Part shown: positions 46,875 through 57,014 of the stretch, one piece after another
Numbering within the stretch: the first letter of the stretch is position 1
Layout of the letters: each line of letters begins with the position of its first letter
NCBI GenBank assembly: GCA_902570265.1
Contig: CACFXF010000002.1
Span: 1-64,000, forward strand
Reading direction: 5' to 3'
Length of the DNA stretch: 64,000 nucleotides
From: an uncultured Alphaproteobacteria bacterium
GTDB taxonomy: Bacteria; Pseudomonadota; Alphaproteobacteria; Rhodobacterales; Rhodobacteraceae
Notes under the pieces: generated by a model
What the model was told of the DNA's origin: nothing
The model's database searches: none
Seen by the model: only the letters and a program-made list of their open reading frames with translations
Translations under genes and position numbers: made by a program

Positions 46875-49361
46875 ATGTCAAAAATCATTAAACCTATAAA
46901 AATTTTTGTAATCTTACTATTTACTGCCCTTTTATTAGTTATTATACTCATTACTTTTTTAACATTCAAATCCTTACCTGACTATAATAGAATTGTAGAA
47001 AATTCTCTAGTAAAACAAGATGTTAAAATATTTCGAAATAAATATGCAATTCCTAATATTGTTGGTAAAACAAATGAAGATACCTTTTTTGCGTTAGGAT
47101 ATGTACATGCGCAAGACAGACTTTGGCAAATGATTTTATTAAGAAAGACTGCCAAGGGTAAGTTATCAGAAATTTTCGGTGATAAATACTTAGAATCGGA
47201 CAAACTTATTAGAACTTTAGATATTTATAATAATTCAAAAAATAGTGTGAAGTTTTTATCTAAGAAGACATTAAATCTATTAGAATCCTATTCAAATGGA
47301 ATTAATAAAAGATTATTAGATATCAAAAACCAAGGTTTAGGTAGAGGTTCACCTATTCTTTTTTTATTTCCACCACAAATTTCACCATGGGCACCAGCTG
47401 ATAGCTTAGCAATCTTGAAGCTTTATGATTTGTTAAATAATGAAAGTGCAAAAAATGAAGTTATAAGATTGAATTTACTAAATTTTGGACTACCCTTAAA
47501 AAGAATAAAAGACCTATACCCAAGTATTCCTAATATTCCAAAGTTAAGCTTATCTTATGATAAGGAACTATTTTCAGAAATTAAAGTAAATGAAAGTCAG
47601 AACAAGTTTTTTTATGATAGCTTAAATTTTACCAAAAATATTTTTAGTAAAAAATTAAATATCAGCAATGCTTCAAATATTTGGGCTGCTCTAGGATCTC
47701 GTACTGCATCAGGAAATACCTTAGTAGGTTATAATATGCATACAAATTTTCAGATTCCTTTAATATGGATGCTTACTAGACTAGAACTTGAAACAGGTCC
47801 TGTTGTAGGAGCTACAATACCAGGCATACCAGCTATAATTACAGGAAGATCTAAATATTTTTCTTGGGGTATATCAAGTTCAAAATTAGATAACCAAGAT
47901 TTAATAATCGAAATTTTGAATAAAAAAAATAAAGATGAATATAAAAGTAAAAATGGTTTTAAGAAATTTAAAAAAAGAAATGTTTTAATCAAAGTTAAAG
48001 GAAAACCTGGTATAACTTATGAAATATTATCTTCTGAAAATGGTCCGATTATTTCAGAAAATGCTTATGGAATTAAATCAATTATATCAGATAAAATAGC
48101 AATTGCTCTTAAATGGACGGGACTTGACGATAAAGATAGATCGTTAGAAACATTTGTCAATATTATGTTATCAACTAATATTCCTGATGCAAAAAAATCT
48201 CTTAAGCATCTCGTAGTACCAGCTTTTAACATATTATTAGCAAATAAAGATACGGCTGAAATTATTAGTGCAGGAAAAATTCCTGCAAGAAATAAAATCA
48301 ACCCTTTAAATTATGGTATAATACCATCTTTAGGAGATTCAAATAAAAAACACTGGCTTGGTCATTTAAATTATAATCATAATGCAAATATTAAAATTTT
48401 AAAAGATGGAGTAATCTTTAATACAAATAACAAATTGTTAGATAAAGAGTTCCCAAGTCATCATAGCTATGATTGGGGAGACAACCAAAGGTCATTTAGA
48501 ATGCAAAATCTATTTGAAAAAAGAAGATATCATACTTTGGAAAGTTTTAAAGAAATTCAAATTGATAACATATCTCCTAGTGCGAGAATTTTATTACCAT
48601 TATTGGCAAAGAATCTATGGTATAATCAAATTTTGGATGTTAACAACCAACTTTTAAATCTAAGAAAAAAATCAATTGATTTACTTGCTGAATGGAATGG
48701 AGAGATGTCTATGTATTTACCTCAACCATTAATTTTTTATAGTTGGGCTACTCAATTTCAAAAGTTAGTCCTACAAGACGAAATTGGTAAAAATATCGAC
48801 TGGTTTAAATCAATCAATTCGAATTTTTTGGAAAAAGTTTTAAGAAATGTAGACGGTGCTTCTGAATGGTGTGATATTAAACAAACAGAAAGGGTAGAGA
48901 CTTGTGAAGATATATCACTTAATGCATTGGATAATGCATTAGTTGTAATTGCTAATAAATATGGAAATGATGCTGAGAAATGGTTATGGGGTAATTTTCA
49001 TAAAGCGTATTTTTCAGATAATGTAATTGGTAGATATCCTTTAATCTCTTATTTGACAAATTTAGTTTTTGAAGTTCCAGGGGGTGATAATACTTTATCA
49101 ATGAACAGACCAATTAATACTTTTAATTTCCAGTTTAACGTAAATTATGGTAGTACATTAAGAGTTATAATAGATTTCTCAGATGAGAATAATTCTTTTT
49201 TTGCCATACCAACTGGACAAAGTGGACATTTTTTATCAAAAAACTACGATGATTTTATTGAACATTGGCAAAGAAATGAATATGTCGAGATACCACTTTT
49301 CCAGGATGATATTACTAAAGAAAAAAATTATTTAATGCTAATAACCAATTCAACTTACTAA
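46875..49361 (+). CDS. Penicillin acylase family N-terminal-nucleophile hydrolase
   Basis: Amide hydrolase of the penicillin G acylase/AHL acylase family, made as a precursor that cuts itself. An N-terminal transmembrane or signal helix lies at about residues 8-30. The alpha-chain segment has GYVHAQDRLWQMILLRKTAKGKLSE. The predicted self-cleavage site is before S267 in NASNIWAALGSRTASGNTLVG, where S267 becomes the nucleophile of the beta chain. It has 828 residues. The real substrate could be an acyl-homoserine lactone or another N-acyl compound. Its last 12 bases overlap the 3' end of sufS on the other strand. Confidence 0.9.
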   Translation: MSKIIKPIKIFVILLFTALLLVIILITFLTFKSLPDYNRIVENSLVKQDVKIFRNKYAIPNIVGKTNEDTFFALGYVHAQDRLWQMILLRKTAKGKLSEIFGDKYLESDKLIRTLDIYNNSKNSVKFLSKKTLNLLESYSNGINKRLLDIKNQGLGRGSPILFLFPPQISPWAPADSLAILKLYDLLNNESAKNEVIRLNLLNFGLPLKRIKDLYPSIPNIPKLSLSYDKELFSEIKVNESQNKFFYDSLNFTKNIFSKKLNISNASNIWAALGSRTASGNTLVGYNMHTNFQIPLIWMLTRLELETGPVVGATIPGIPAIITGRSKYFSWGISSSKLDNQDLIIEILNKKNKDEYKSKNGFKKFKKRNVLIKVKGKPGITYEILSSENGPIISENAYGIKSIISDKIAIALKWTGLDDKDRSLETFVNIMLSTNIPDAKKSLKHLVVPAFNILLANKDTAEIISAGKIPARNKINPLNYGIIPSLGDSNKKHWLGHLNYNHNANIKILKDGVIFNTNNKLLDKEFPSHHSYDWGDNQRSFRMQNLFEKRRYHTLESFKEIQIDNISPSARILLPLLAKNLWYNQILDVNNQLLNLRKKSIDLLAEWNGEMSMYLPQPLIFYSWATQFQKLVLQDEIGKNIDWFKSINSNFLEKVLRNVDGASEWCDIKQTERVETCEDISLNALDNALVVIANKYGNDAEKWLWGNFHKAYFSDNVIGRYPLISYLTNLVFEVPGGDNTLSMNRPINTFNFQFNVNYGSTLRVIIDFSDENNSFFAIPTGQSGHFLSKNYDDFIEHWQRNEYVEIPLFQDDITKEKNYLMLITNSTY

Positions 49362-50573
49362 ACTAGATGTAAAATTAAGTGAATCTATTAATTGATCTAT
49401 GTCATCTTCATTATTGTATAATGCTAAAGATGCTCTACAGGTAGCTGACAAGCCAAGATGGTCCATTAGTGGTTGCGCACAGTGATGACCTGCTCTAACT
49501 GCGACACCATTTTGATCAACAATAGTGGCGATATCATGCGGGTGTAATTTATTTCCTTTCATTGTAAAAGAGAAAATACCACCTTTATCAATAGAGATTC
49601 CCTGAAAATTTAAAAAATCTAAATTATACAAACGATCTTTTGCATATTTAATTAACCTATTTTCATATTCTACAATATTTTCTTGGCCAATGGATAAAAC
49701 AAAATCTATAGCCGCACCCAAACCTATTATTGGTATTATAGCAGGTGTTCCAGCTTCGAATTTATGAGGTGCTTTATTATAAGTTATATTTTCTTTACCA
49801 ACAAAATTAATCATTGAACCACCACCTAAAAACGGTTCCATTTCGTCAAATCTATTTTGATTGATGTATATTGCACCTGATGCAGAGGGACCATATAATT
49901 TGTGACCTGTAAAAACAAAAAAGTCACAACACAATTCAGAAACATTGATTGGCATATGTACTATTGATTGTGATCCATCAATAAGTGTGACAATTTGCTT
50001 ATTTCTAGCTATTCTACAAATTTTTTTCACATCAACCACACTACCTAACACATTTGACATATGAGTAATAGTGATTAACTTAGTATCTGATCCTATGGAA
50101 TTTATAACATCATCTGCATTTATTGAGCCGTCTTCTCTTGGCTCTATCCACTTTAATTTAACACCGATTTTTTCTCTAAGGAAGTGCCATGGAACTATAT
50201 TTGAGTGATGCTCAGCAATCGATAATAATATTTCATCATCTTTTTTTAAGTTATTGCGAGCCCAAGAGTACGCAACTAAATTGATTCCTTCTGTTGATCC
50301 TGATGTAAAAACAATTTCTTTATCATCTTTAGCTCCTAAAAAATTTTTTATCTTATCTCTAACAGACTCAAATTTATCAGTTGCTAAATTTGATAAAAAA
50401 TGTAGACCTCGATGTACATTAGCATATTCAGATTGATAACCTTTACTTATTGTATCTATTACAACTTTAGGTTTTTGTGCAGAGGCACCATTATCAAGAT
50501 AACAAAGAGGCTTTCCTCTTATTTTTTTTTTCAATATAGGAAATTCTTTCCTAACTGAGTTTATATCAAGCAT
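49350..50573 (-). CDS. sufS: SufS-type cysteine desulfurase
   Basis: PLP enzyme that takes sulfur from cysteine for Fe-S cluster assembly. The PLP lysine is in FVFTGHKLYGPSASGAIYI and the active cysteine in VRAGHHCAQPLMDHLG, the SufS (class II) pattern. The N-terminus SVRKEFPILKKKIRGKPLCYLDNGASAQKP is typical. The length is 407 residues. It overlaps the preceding membrane gene by 8 bases and is the last gene of the suf cluster; sufT and sufA, often found after it, are not present here. Confidence 0.96.
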   Translation of the reverse strand: MLDINSVRKEFPILKKKIRGKPLCYLDNGASAQKPKVVIDTISKGYQSEYANVHRGLHFLSNLATDKFESVRDKIKNFLGAKDDKEIVFTSGSTEGINLVAYSWARNNLKKDDEILLSIAEHHSNIVPWHFLREKIGVKLKWIEPREDGSINADDVINSIGSDTKLITITHMSNVLGSVVDVKKICRIARNKQIVTLIDGSQSIVHMPINVSELCCDFFVFTGHKLYGPSASGAIYINQNRFDEMEPFLGGGSMINFVGKENITYNKAPHKFEAGTPAIIPIIGLGAAIDFVLSIGQENIVEYENRLIKYAKDRLYNLDFLNFQGISIDKGGIFSFTMKGNKLHPHDIATIVDQNGVAVRAGHHCAQPLMDHLGLSATCRASLALYNNEDDIDQLIDSLNFTSSLVS

Positions 50574-51177
50574 TCGAACTAACTCTTTCTAAAAAAATAA
50601 TGTCATTAGAATTTAATACCTGTAAAATTAATGCCATTATGATAATTAATATAATTAGTCCGAAAACGAATACAAGAAATGTGGATTTGAAGCCATGCGC
50701 TCTAGCAGCGCACTCAGATAACACCCATATAATCCAAATATTAGCTAGCATAATCAAATAACCAGAGACATTTATATTTAGATAAATGGAAACAAAAAGT
50801 AAAAAATTGATAAATATAAGAATAAAGTGTATCCAAACAACAGATTTTAATAAGTTTATAAAAGATCCTTTTCCACCAAATAATCTGCCCGTATAAGTAA
50901 TTACAGTTGTAATTAATAGTATTTTAAATACTTCTAAAAAGACTAATAGTAAGGGTTTACTTAAGACATTTTCATAATAAAAAAAGAATAAATTTTCTTC
51001 CTCTACATTATTTGAATATAATAAATAATTCGAAATATAAGAAAATATTGCATTAACTAGTGCAATAAAAATTGTAGCTTCAACAAGAACCGACAGTCTG
51101 ATTTCAAAAGTTACTATTCTTTGGAACGCCACTTTTGGTGAAAAAATACTATCTGATATTAACTTAAAAGAAATCAT
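50566..51177 (-). CDS. Yip1-domain membrane protein
   Basis: Polytopic inner-membrane protein with about five hydrophobic helices and a Yip1-like layout: an N-terminal segment SIFSPKVAFQRI, then TGRLFGGKGSFINLLKSVVW and a final long helix. The GRLFGGKGSF-type motif between helices is what suggests the Yip1 family. It has 203 residues. It overlaps sufS and lies 4 bases after a similar-sized membrane gene. Membrane proteins of this type occur in alphaproteobacterial suf clusters, but no Fe-S function is established. Confidence 0.7.
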   Translation of the reverse strand: MISFKLISDSIFSPKVAFQRIVTFEIRLSVLVEATIFIALVNAIFSYISNYLLYSNNVEEENLFFFYYENVLSKPLLLVFLEVFKILLITTVITYTGRLFGGKGSFINLLKSVVWIHFILIFINFLLFVSIYLNINVSGYLIMLANIWIIWVLSECAARAHGFKSTFLVFVFGLIILIIIMALILQVLNSNDIIFLERVSSNA

Positions 51178-51181
51178 TTAA

Positions 51182-51787
51182 CTACATGTTTAGTAATGTA
51201 AAAAATAAGTATAAAGTAATTAAAAGTAAAAATAGATACAGGTTCGAAGAAAATTTATGGGCCCAGCAAAAAATTGACGAAAAAATCCAAGCATAACAAA
51301 AAATAGAGAAGAAATTTAAAAACAAGTTTAACCAAAAATTTAAAAAAACTGCTTCTAAAATTGATATCAATAATAATATAGGGCTATATACAATAGTAGA
51401 CCAAAAAAAAGCTAATCTAGTTTCAGAATATCTAGCGTTAGTTCTGAAAGGCAAACAACAAATATGAAGAATGAAAGAGATAATATATAGAAAAATTGGA
51501 ACAAAAAAAATAGAAGAAAATAAATCTATACCTATCTCATCATTGAGATTAATTTCATCGAAATATTGAGGATTTTGTGAAACTCTAGATGGTAGTCTTT
51601 GCAAAAAAAGAATAATGGAAATAAAGAAAGAGTAAGCCAGTAATCTACTCTCATTTGTGTTATTATATAGTTGTCTATCAAAAGAAACTCTTAATCCTTT
51701 ATAGGCTAGCAATATATCAGCAATAAATCCTTTAAATACAAATTGTAAATAAAAATTTTTAAAAGATATTTTGTTCAAAATGGACAT
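51182..51787 (-). CDS. Membrane protein of suf cluster, possibly Yip1-like
   Basis: A membrane protein of 201 residues with about four or five hydrophobic helices. An N-terminal cytoplasmic segment (about residues 1-45) precedes the first helix (LAYSFFISIILFLQ). The last third is very rich in Phe and Leu. It has no catalytic motif that I can identify. It may be a diverged relative of the next gene's Yip1 domain (RLAFFWSTIVYSPILLLIS resembles a Yip1 core helix), but this is weak. It lies 7 bases after sufD and 4 before the Yip1 gene, so it is in the suf transcript. Confidence 0.65.
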   Translation of the reverse strand: MSILNKISFKNFYLQFVFKGFIADILLAYKGLRVSFDRQLYNNTNESRLLAYSFFISIILFLQRLPSRVSQNPQYFDEINLNDEIGIDLFSSIFFVPIFLYIISFILHICCLPFRTNARYSETRLAFFWSTIVYSPILLLISILEAVFLNFWLNLFLNFFSIFCYAWIFSSIFCWAHKFSSNLYLFLLLITLYLFFTLLNM

Positions 51788-51794
51788 AGTATTA

Positions 51795-53036
51795 CTAGGC
51801 CAGTTTTATTGAAATTTGCTTTTGAATATGATTTATTACTTTTTCATCATTAATTTCATTTAATATTTCAGCAAAAAAAGCTTGTATAAGTTGTTTTTGA
51901 GCCTCTAACAATGGTATTCCTCTTGATTGAAGGTAAAACAAATGATCATCATTTAAAGTTCCAGATATAGATCCATGCGAACATACTACATCATCAGCGT
52001 ATATTTCTAACTCTGGTTTCACGAGAAATTGACAATTGTCCGTAAGAATTAGACCATTACTCATTTGATAACCGTCAGTTTTTTGAGCTACAGAAGAGAC
52101 ATAAATTTTTCCTTGAAATATAGCTTTTGCTCCACCACTTAAAGCATTTTTTATTATTTGTCGGCTTTTAGAAGATTCCTCCTGATGCGAAATAAAAACA
52201 GTATTATCACAAATTGAAGTAGCTTTCTGTCCAAAACCAAGGCTAGCAACTGTTGCATTACACTCAGGACCTTCTAAATGTAAATTTACTTCATTTCTGA
52301 CTGGATTCTCACTAAAAGAGAAATTTATAGCTTTAATATTTGAATTTTTTTGACAGTTTCCAAATAAATGATAAATGAAAGTATCAGTAATATCTTGATT
52401 AATAATTTTAATATGTTCAATTTTTGAATTTTTATCATTAAAAAATTCTGAAACAATATTATATTTTGAGTCACCATAAAAATGCTCGATAATTGTAATA
52501 TCTACATCTTCTTCAAAATCAAACAAATTTCTAATTGTAGATTTTTTTTGTTCGTTTCCTTCATAAATAATATGGAATTTTTTTCTCATTCCTTTTTTAA
52601 ATTTTATAAAAACCCCTTCTCTAGAATCTAATCCATTAAATAGAGCTAATGGTCTTTTATAAGGCTTTTCTGCATTTGTTTGAGCTAAACCAAATTTTTT
52701 GCTACTCCAATGATTTTCGTTAGTCACTGCATCTTTATAACTACTTACCTCTATGTTTTTTTCATCTTTATTTAATTCAGTTAAAGAACTGATATCAAGC
52801 ATTCCATCTTTAAATTTAATGAAAAAGTCAGTCATCCCATCATAATTAAACGAGAAATTTTCAATTTGTTTTTCTGAAGGTAACTTTTTATTAATATAAT
52901 TATCATACCAAATCGAAGGAGAAGCAAATCTCCAATATTCACTTTTCCGATCAAGTAAATCTACTTTTTTAAATGATTCTTCATATTTTTTTATGAACGA
53001 ATCAATCCAATAACTATTTTTATTATCAAAACACAT
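51795..53036 (-). CDS. sufD: Fe-S cluster assembly scaffold protein SufD
   Basis: SufBC2D complex component. The N-terminal part is variable (WRFASPSIWYDNYINKKLPSE). The C-terminal beta-helix domain has ECNATVASLGFGQKATSICDNTVFISH, IIKNALSGGAKAIFQGKIYVSSVAQKTDGYQMSNGLILT, and VVCSHGSISGTLNDDHLFYLQSRGIP with the functional histidine region. It has 413 residues. It follows sufC by 34 bases. Confidence 0.95.
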   Translation of the reverse strand: MCFDNKNSYWIDSFIKKYEESFKKVDLLDRKSEYWRFASPSIWYDNYINKKLPSEKQIENFSFNYDGMTDFFIKFKDGMLDISSLTELNKDEKNIEVSSYKDAVTNENHWSSKKFGLAQTNAEKPYKRPLALFNGLDSREGVFIKFKKGMRKKFHIIYEGNEQKKSTIRNLFDFEEDVDITIIEHFYGDSKYNIVSEFFNDKNSKIEHIKIINQDITDTFIYHLFGNCQKNSNIKAINFSFSENPVRNEVNLHLEGPECNATVASLGFGQKATSICDNTVFISHQEESSKSRQIIKNALSGGAKAIFQGKIYVSSVAQKTDGYQMSNGLILTDNCQFLVKPELEIYADDVVCSHGSISGTLNDDHLFYLQSRGIPLLEAQKQLIQAFFAEILNEINDEKVINHIQKQISIKLA

Positions 53037-53070
53037 ATTTTTTACCTAGAAATCATTTAGACAAATCATA

Positions 53071-53817
53071 TCATGTCAATAAATGAGTATATCCATGTTC
53101 TTCAACTTCAATTGCTAATTCTGGTCCAGCAGTTTTTATTATTTTACCTTTAGCCATAATATGAACAAAATCAGGTTTAATATAGTTTAGGAGTCTCTGA
53201 TAATGTGTTATAATCAAAAAAGACCGATTATCAGACCTTAATGAATTAACTCCATTAGATACTTGTTTCATTGCATCAACATCTAAACCACTATCTGTTT
53301 CATCTAATACACAAAACCTAGGCTCTAATAGTGCCATTTGTAGTATTTCATTTCGTTTTTTTTCTCCTCCTGAAAATCCAACATTAAGTGGTCTTTTTAA
53401 CATTTCCATGTCTATATTTAAATTATTTGCTTTTTCCTTTAAAACTTTTAAAAACTCCGCTGGATTTAATTCACTGTTACCATTATATTTTCTTTGTGAA
53501 TTCAGTGCTGTTCTCATAAAAGATAGATTACCAACACCAGGTATCTCAATGGGATATTGGAAAGCTAGGAAAATTCCTTTTGCAGCTCTTTCATCTGCTT
53601 CAAGTTCTAATATACTTTCATCATCGAGTTTAATATCACCATTTATAACTTGATACCCATCTTTTCCTGAAAGAGTATAAGATAAAGTGGATTTTCCAGA
53701 CCCATTAGGTCCCATAATAGCGTGAACTTCGCCAGGATTTATTTTTAAATTAATCCCATCAATTATTTTCTTATCAACTTCAGAAATATTCACATGTAAA
53801 TTTTGTATTTCAAACAT
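53071..53817 (-). CDS. sufC: Fe-S cluster assembly ATPase SufC
   Basis: ABC-type ATPase of the SufBCD scaffold. Walker A is GPNGSGKSTL, the signature motif is NVGFSGGEKKRNEI and Walker B FCVLDETDSGLD, with the H-loop ITHYQRLL. I use ATG 53817 (MFEIQNLHVNI), one base after the sufB stop. A TTG at 53826, inside sufB, would add three residues. The length is 248 residues. Confidence 0.97.
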   Translation of the reverse strand: MFEIQNLHVNISEVDKKIIDGINLKINPGEVHAIMGPNGSGKSTLSYTLSGKDGYQVINGDIKLDDESILELEADERAAKGIFLAFQYPIEIPGVGNLSFMRTALNSQRKYNGNSELNPAEFLKVLKEKANNLNIDMEMLKRPLNVGFSGGEKKRNEILQMALLEPRFCVLDETDSGLDVDAMKQVSNGVNSLRSDNRSFLIITHYQRLLNYIKPDFVHIMAKGKIIKTAGPELAIEVEEHGYTHLLT

Positions 53818-53818
53818 T

Positions 53819-55351
53819 CTATCCAACTGACCCTTCTAGACTTATGGCAACTAATTTTTGTGCTTCAAGTGCAAACTCCATTGGTAAAGCCTGTAGTACA
53901 TCCTTACAAAAACCATTGATAATAAGCGCAACAGCATCTTCTTCATTAATTCCACGCTGCAAACAATAAAAAAGTTGATCATCATCAATTTTTGAAGTGG
54001 TAGCCTCATGCTCTGTCCTAGAAGAATTATTTTTATTTTCTATATAAGGTACAGTATGAGCACCACATTTATTACCAATTAACAAACTATCACATTGTGT
54101 AAAATTTCTGCTATTTGATGCCTTTGGATGTATATTAACCAGACCTCTGTAAGTATTTTGTGCTTTACCAGCTGAAATACCCTTTGATACTATTCTACTT
54201 CTAGTACCTTTTCCTAAATGAATCATCTTTGTCCCAGTATCTGCTTGTTGATAATTATTTGCTATTGCAACAGAGTAAAATTCTCCCTGACTATTTTCAC
54301 CTCTTAGAATACAGGAAGGATATTTCCAAGTTACTGCAGATCCAGTTTCAATCTGTGTCCACATTACTTTTGAATTTTTACCTCTACAATCAGCTCTTTT
54401 AGTAACAAAATTGTAAATTCCACCTTTACCATTCTCATCCCCTGGATACCAGTTTTGTACAGTTGAGTATTTAATATTTGCATCATCTAGTACAACCAGT
54501 TCTACAACGGCAGCATGTAATTGATTTGTATCCCTCATTGGAGCCGTACAACCTTCTAAATAACTGACATAAGACCCCTTATCAGCAATAATAAGTGTTC
54601 GCTCGAATTGCCCAGTATTCTCAGCATTAATTCTAAAATAAGTACTCAATTCCATTGGACACCTAACACCTTCAGGGATATAAACAAAAGATCCATCAGA
54701 AAAAACTGCAGAATTTAAAGTTGCAAAATAATTATCAGTTCTTGGTACAACAGTACCAATATATTTCTTTACTAGATCAGGATGTGATCTTATAGCTTCA
54801 GAAATTGAACAAAATATTATCCCTAATTTTTCTAGTTCTTCTTTAAAAGTTGTCCCAACTGAAACACTATCAAATACAGCATCTACAGCTACTTTTGGAG
54901 AATTGTTTTCTTTTCTATCTTCTCCGTCTTTGGAACCAACTACCCCAGCTAAAAATTCCTGTTCTTTTAAAGGAATACCTAATTTTGCGTAAGTTTCTAA
55001 TAATGCAGGCTCGACTTCAGAGAGAGATTTAGGTCTTTTTTTCAGTGATTTTGGCTTAGCATAATAGTATTGTTCATTATAATCTATATTTTTATACCTT
55101 AACATTGGCCAGTTGGGTTCACTCATTTTTATCCATCTTCTGTATGCTTCTAACCTCCAGTTAAGCATCCAAATTGGTTCTGAATTTTTTTCTGAAATTA
55201 ATTTAACAATTTCCTCTGAAAGTCCCTTAGGTGCATAGTCCATATCAATATCAGTGGAAAAACCATACTTATATTTTTCACCTAGTAATTTTACTGATTC
55301 AACTGTATCTTGATCGATACCTTCTTTTGCTTCTAATTTGATTTCTGACAT
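53819..55351 (-). CDS. sufB: Fe-S cluster assembly protein SufB
   Basis: Main scaffold of the SUF system on which clusters are built. Features are the [19 protein letters not shown]-terminus, [51 protein letters not shown], the [26 protein letters not shown] segment, and the C-terminal [27 protein letters not shown]. The length is 510 residues. It lies 32 bases downstream of the first cysteine desulfurase. Confidence 0.97.
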   Translation of the reverse strand: MSEIKLEAKEGIDQDTVESVKLLGEKYKYGFSTDIDMDYAPKGLSEEIVKLISEKNSEPIWMLNWRLEAYRRWIKMSEPNWPMLRYKNIDYNEQYYYAKPKSLKKRPKSLSEVEPALLETYAKLGIPLKEQEFLAGVVGSKDGEDRKENNSPKVAVDAVFDSVSVGTTFKEELEKLGIIFCSISEAIRSHPDLVKKYIGTVVPRTDNYFATLNSAVFSDGSFVYIPEGVRCPMELSTYFRINAENTGQFERTLIIADKGSYVSYLEGCTAPMRDTNQLHAAVVELVVLDDANIKYSTVQNWYPGDENGKGGIYNFVTKRADCRGKNSKVMWTQIETGSAVTWKYPSCILRGENSQGEFYSVAIANNYQQADTGTKMIHLGKGTRSRIVSKGISAGKAQNTYRGLVNIHPKASNSRNFTQCDSLLIGNKCGAHTVPYIENKNNSSRTEHEATTSKIDDDQLFYCLQRGINEEDAVALIINGFCKDVLQALPMEFALEAQKLVAISLEGSVG

Positions 55352-55383
55352 TATTTTTTCCGATACTATTTTACTATTATCTA

Positions 55384-56418
55384 TTATGTTTTTTTTTGAA
55401 AACTAGACCATACTGAAACAAATTTTTCTAACTCAGTTCTAGTTGTTGTTCCTCCAATAGAAACCCTTATTCCACAATTACTCTCAGTTTCTGAATAACC
55501 CATTCCTGTTAAAGAACTTTGTTTGTTTTTTTTTCCACTTGAACATGCCATTCCAGAAGAAATGGCAAAACCTTCAAGGTCCATCGAAGCAACCTGATAA
55601 TCACTCTTCCAACCTGGTGTAATAAAAAAACTTGTATTTGGCAATCTTTCAGTATTTTGTCCAACAACTTTGGTATTTTGACTTTCATTTAATATCATTT
55701 CTTCTAAATAATCTCGATTTAATTTAATTTCATCCCATTTACCAGAATTAATTTCTAATAACTTATCCTCTATAGATGCTGCAAAACCTTCTATATTCAT
55801 CAAGTTTTCTGTTCCTGATCTTTTCCCAAATTCTTGCCCACCACCTTTAATAAAAGAATTTAAAATATTAATATCTTTGACAATTATAGCACCTATACCC
55901 TTAGGTCCACTAATCTTATGGGATGATATTGCTGCAAATTCAAAATCAAATCCAGAAAAATCAATAAAGGTTTTTCCAAATGCTTGAACTGCATCAGTAA
56001 AATAAATTCCTTGAGGTATTTCCTGAATAATTCCAGTTTCTGAGTTAGCAACCTGAAGAGTTGAATTTATTGGATCATATATATCAACTTTTCCTTTTTC
56101 GGATACACTTAGATTTTCATTTGACCACACTTTTACACAGTCATGTTCAATTGATGCACATTTTAGTTTTTTTGAATGTAAAACCATCGCAGCTGATTCA
56201 GTCGCTCCAGAGGTAAATATAATACTAAAACGTGATTTTAATCCTAATATTTCAGCTATTTTATCACGTGCCTTTTCTATTGTAATTCTAGCTTTCCTAC
56301 CCTCAAAATGAAGAGAAGAAGGATTTGCAAAATTTGCTAAAGAGTTTTTCATCGCTTTAAATGCACTTTGAGATATTGGGCTAGATGCGTTCCAATCTAA
56401 ATATATTCGTTTTGCCAT
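55384..56418 (-). CDS. IscS/NifS-like cysteine desulfurase
   Basis: Class V aminotransferase-fold PLP enzyme, second desulfurase of the suf cluster. The N-terminus is [16 protein letters not shown], the PLP lysine is in [18 protein letters not shown], and the active-site cysteine lies in [13 protein letters not shown], the class I (IscS/NifS) pattern. The length is 344 residues, shorter than E. coli IscS (404). ATG 56418 starts one base after the iscR stop. An upstream TTG at 56442 would run into iscR and is unlikely. Confidence 0.92.
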   Translation of the reverse strand: MAKRIYLDWNASSPISQSAFKAMKNSLANFANPSSLHFEGRKARITIEKARDKIAEILGLKSRFSIIFTSGATESAAMVLHSKKLKCASIEHDCVKVWSNENLSVSEKGKVDIYDPINSTLQVANSETGIIQEIPQGIYFTDAVQAFGKTFIDFSGFDFEFAAISSHKISGPKGIGAIIVKDINILNSFIKGGGQEFGKRSGTENLMNIEGFAASIEDKLLEINSGKWDEIKLNRDYLEEMILNESQNTKVVGQNTERLPNTSFFITPGWKSDYQVASMDLEGFAISSGMACSSGKKNKQSSLTGMGYSETESNCGIRVSIGGTTTRTELEKFVSVWSSFQKKT

Positions 56419-56419
56419 C

Positions 56420-56875
56420 TTAATTATCAGCAATTGTAACAAAATTTGGCACAGCAGGACATGGATTTAATTGATCGGCAGCAATATCAGATAATCTCAT
56501 TTGATGCAAAAAAACGTACATATTTGCTGATAATTGTTCCCACAACTTATTAGATAAAACTTCTTCCTTAGTTTTAGATTGTTTTAAAAGATTTTTTTTT
56601 TCTGAACCAAGATCTAAGTCTTGATCAACAGCTTTTAAAATTTCAGTTATTCTTAATAAATCTGGTGATTTAGCTATAGCATACCCCCCAAAGGATCCTC
56701 TATATGATTTAACAATACCTGCTTTTCTCAACTTTAAAAATAATTGTTCTAAGTAAGGTAAGGATATATTTTGCCTTTCTGAAATTTCAGATAAGCTAAT
56801 ATTTTTTTTAGTATTTCTTGAAGATAAATCTACCAAAGCAATCAACGCATATCTACCTTGTGTATTCAACTTCAT
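56420..56875 (-). CDS. iscR: Rrf2-family regulator, IscR-like
   Basis: Winged-helix transcription factor that controls Fe-S assembly genes. It begins MKLNTQGRYALIALVDLSSR, with the recognition-helix region SLPYLEQLFLKLRKAGIVKSYRGSFGGY. Classical IscR has three cluster-binding cysteines; this protein has only one Cys (C139, in LNPCPAVP), as in the unusual IscR of Rhodobacter. It is the first gene of the iscR-desulfurase-sufBCD-sufS block, which it probably regulates. The length is 151 residues. Confidence 0.92.
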   Translation of the reverse strand: MKLNTQGRYALIALVDLSSRNTKKNISLSEISERQNISLPYLEQLFLKLRKAGIVKSYRGSFGGYAIAKSPDLLRITEILKAVDQDLDLGSEKKNLLKQSKTKEEVLSNKLWEQLSANMYVFLHQMRLSDIAADQLNPCPAVPNFVTIADN

Positions 56876-56892
56876 ACTAAAAATTACCTAAA

Positions 56893-56902
56893 TAGTTGAC
56901 TA
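56893..56902. promoter_or_regulatory. Possible iscR operator half-palindrome
   Basis: TAGT-TG-ACTA is a short inverted repeat 18 bases upstream of the iscR start, in the 139-base gap shared with the divergent alpha/beta hydrolase gene. Its place suits autoregulation. It is too short to be sure of, and I have not matched it to a defined IscR site. Confidence 0.25.
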
Positions 56903-57014
56903 AAACAATATAAACACTTAACTCATAATAGATATTTAATAGAGTATAATTTAGAACCATTCTAGATTACTTAAAGAACATGGTCAATAAGCAAGAAATA
57001 AATATGGAGAAAAT

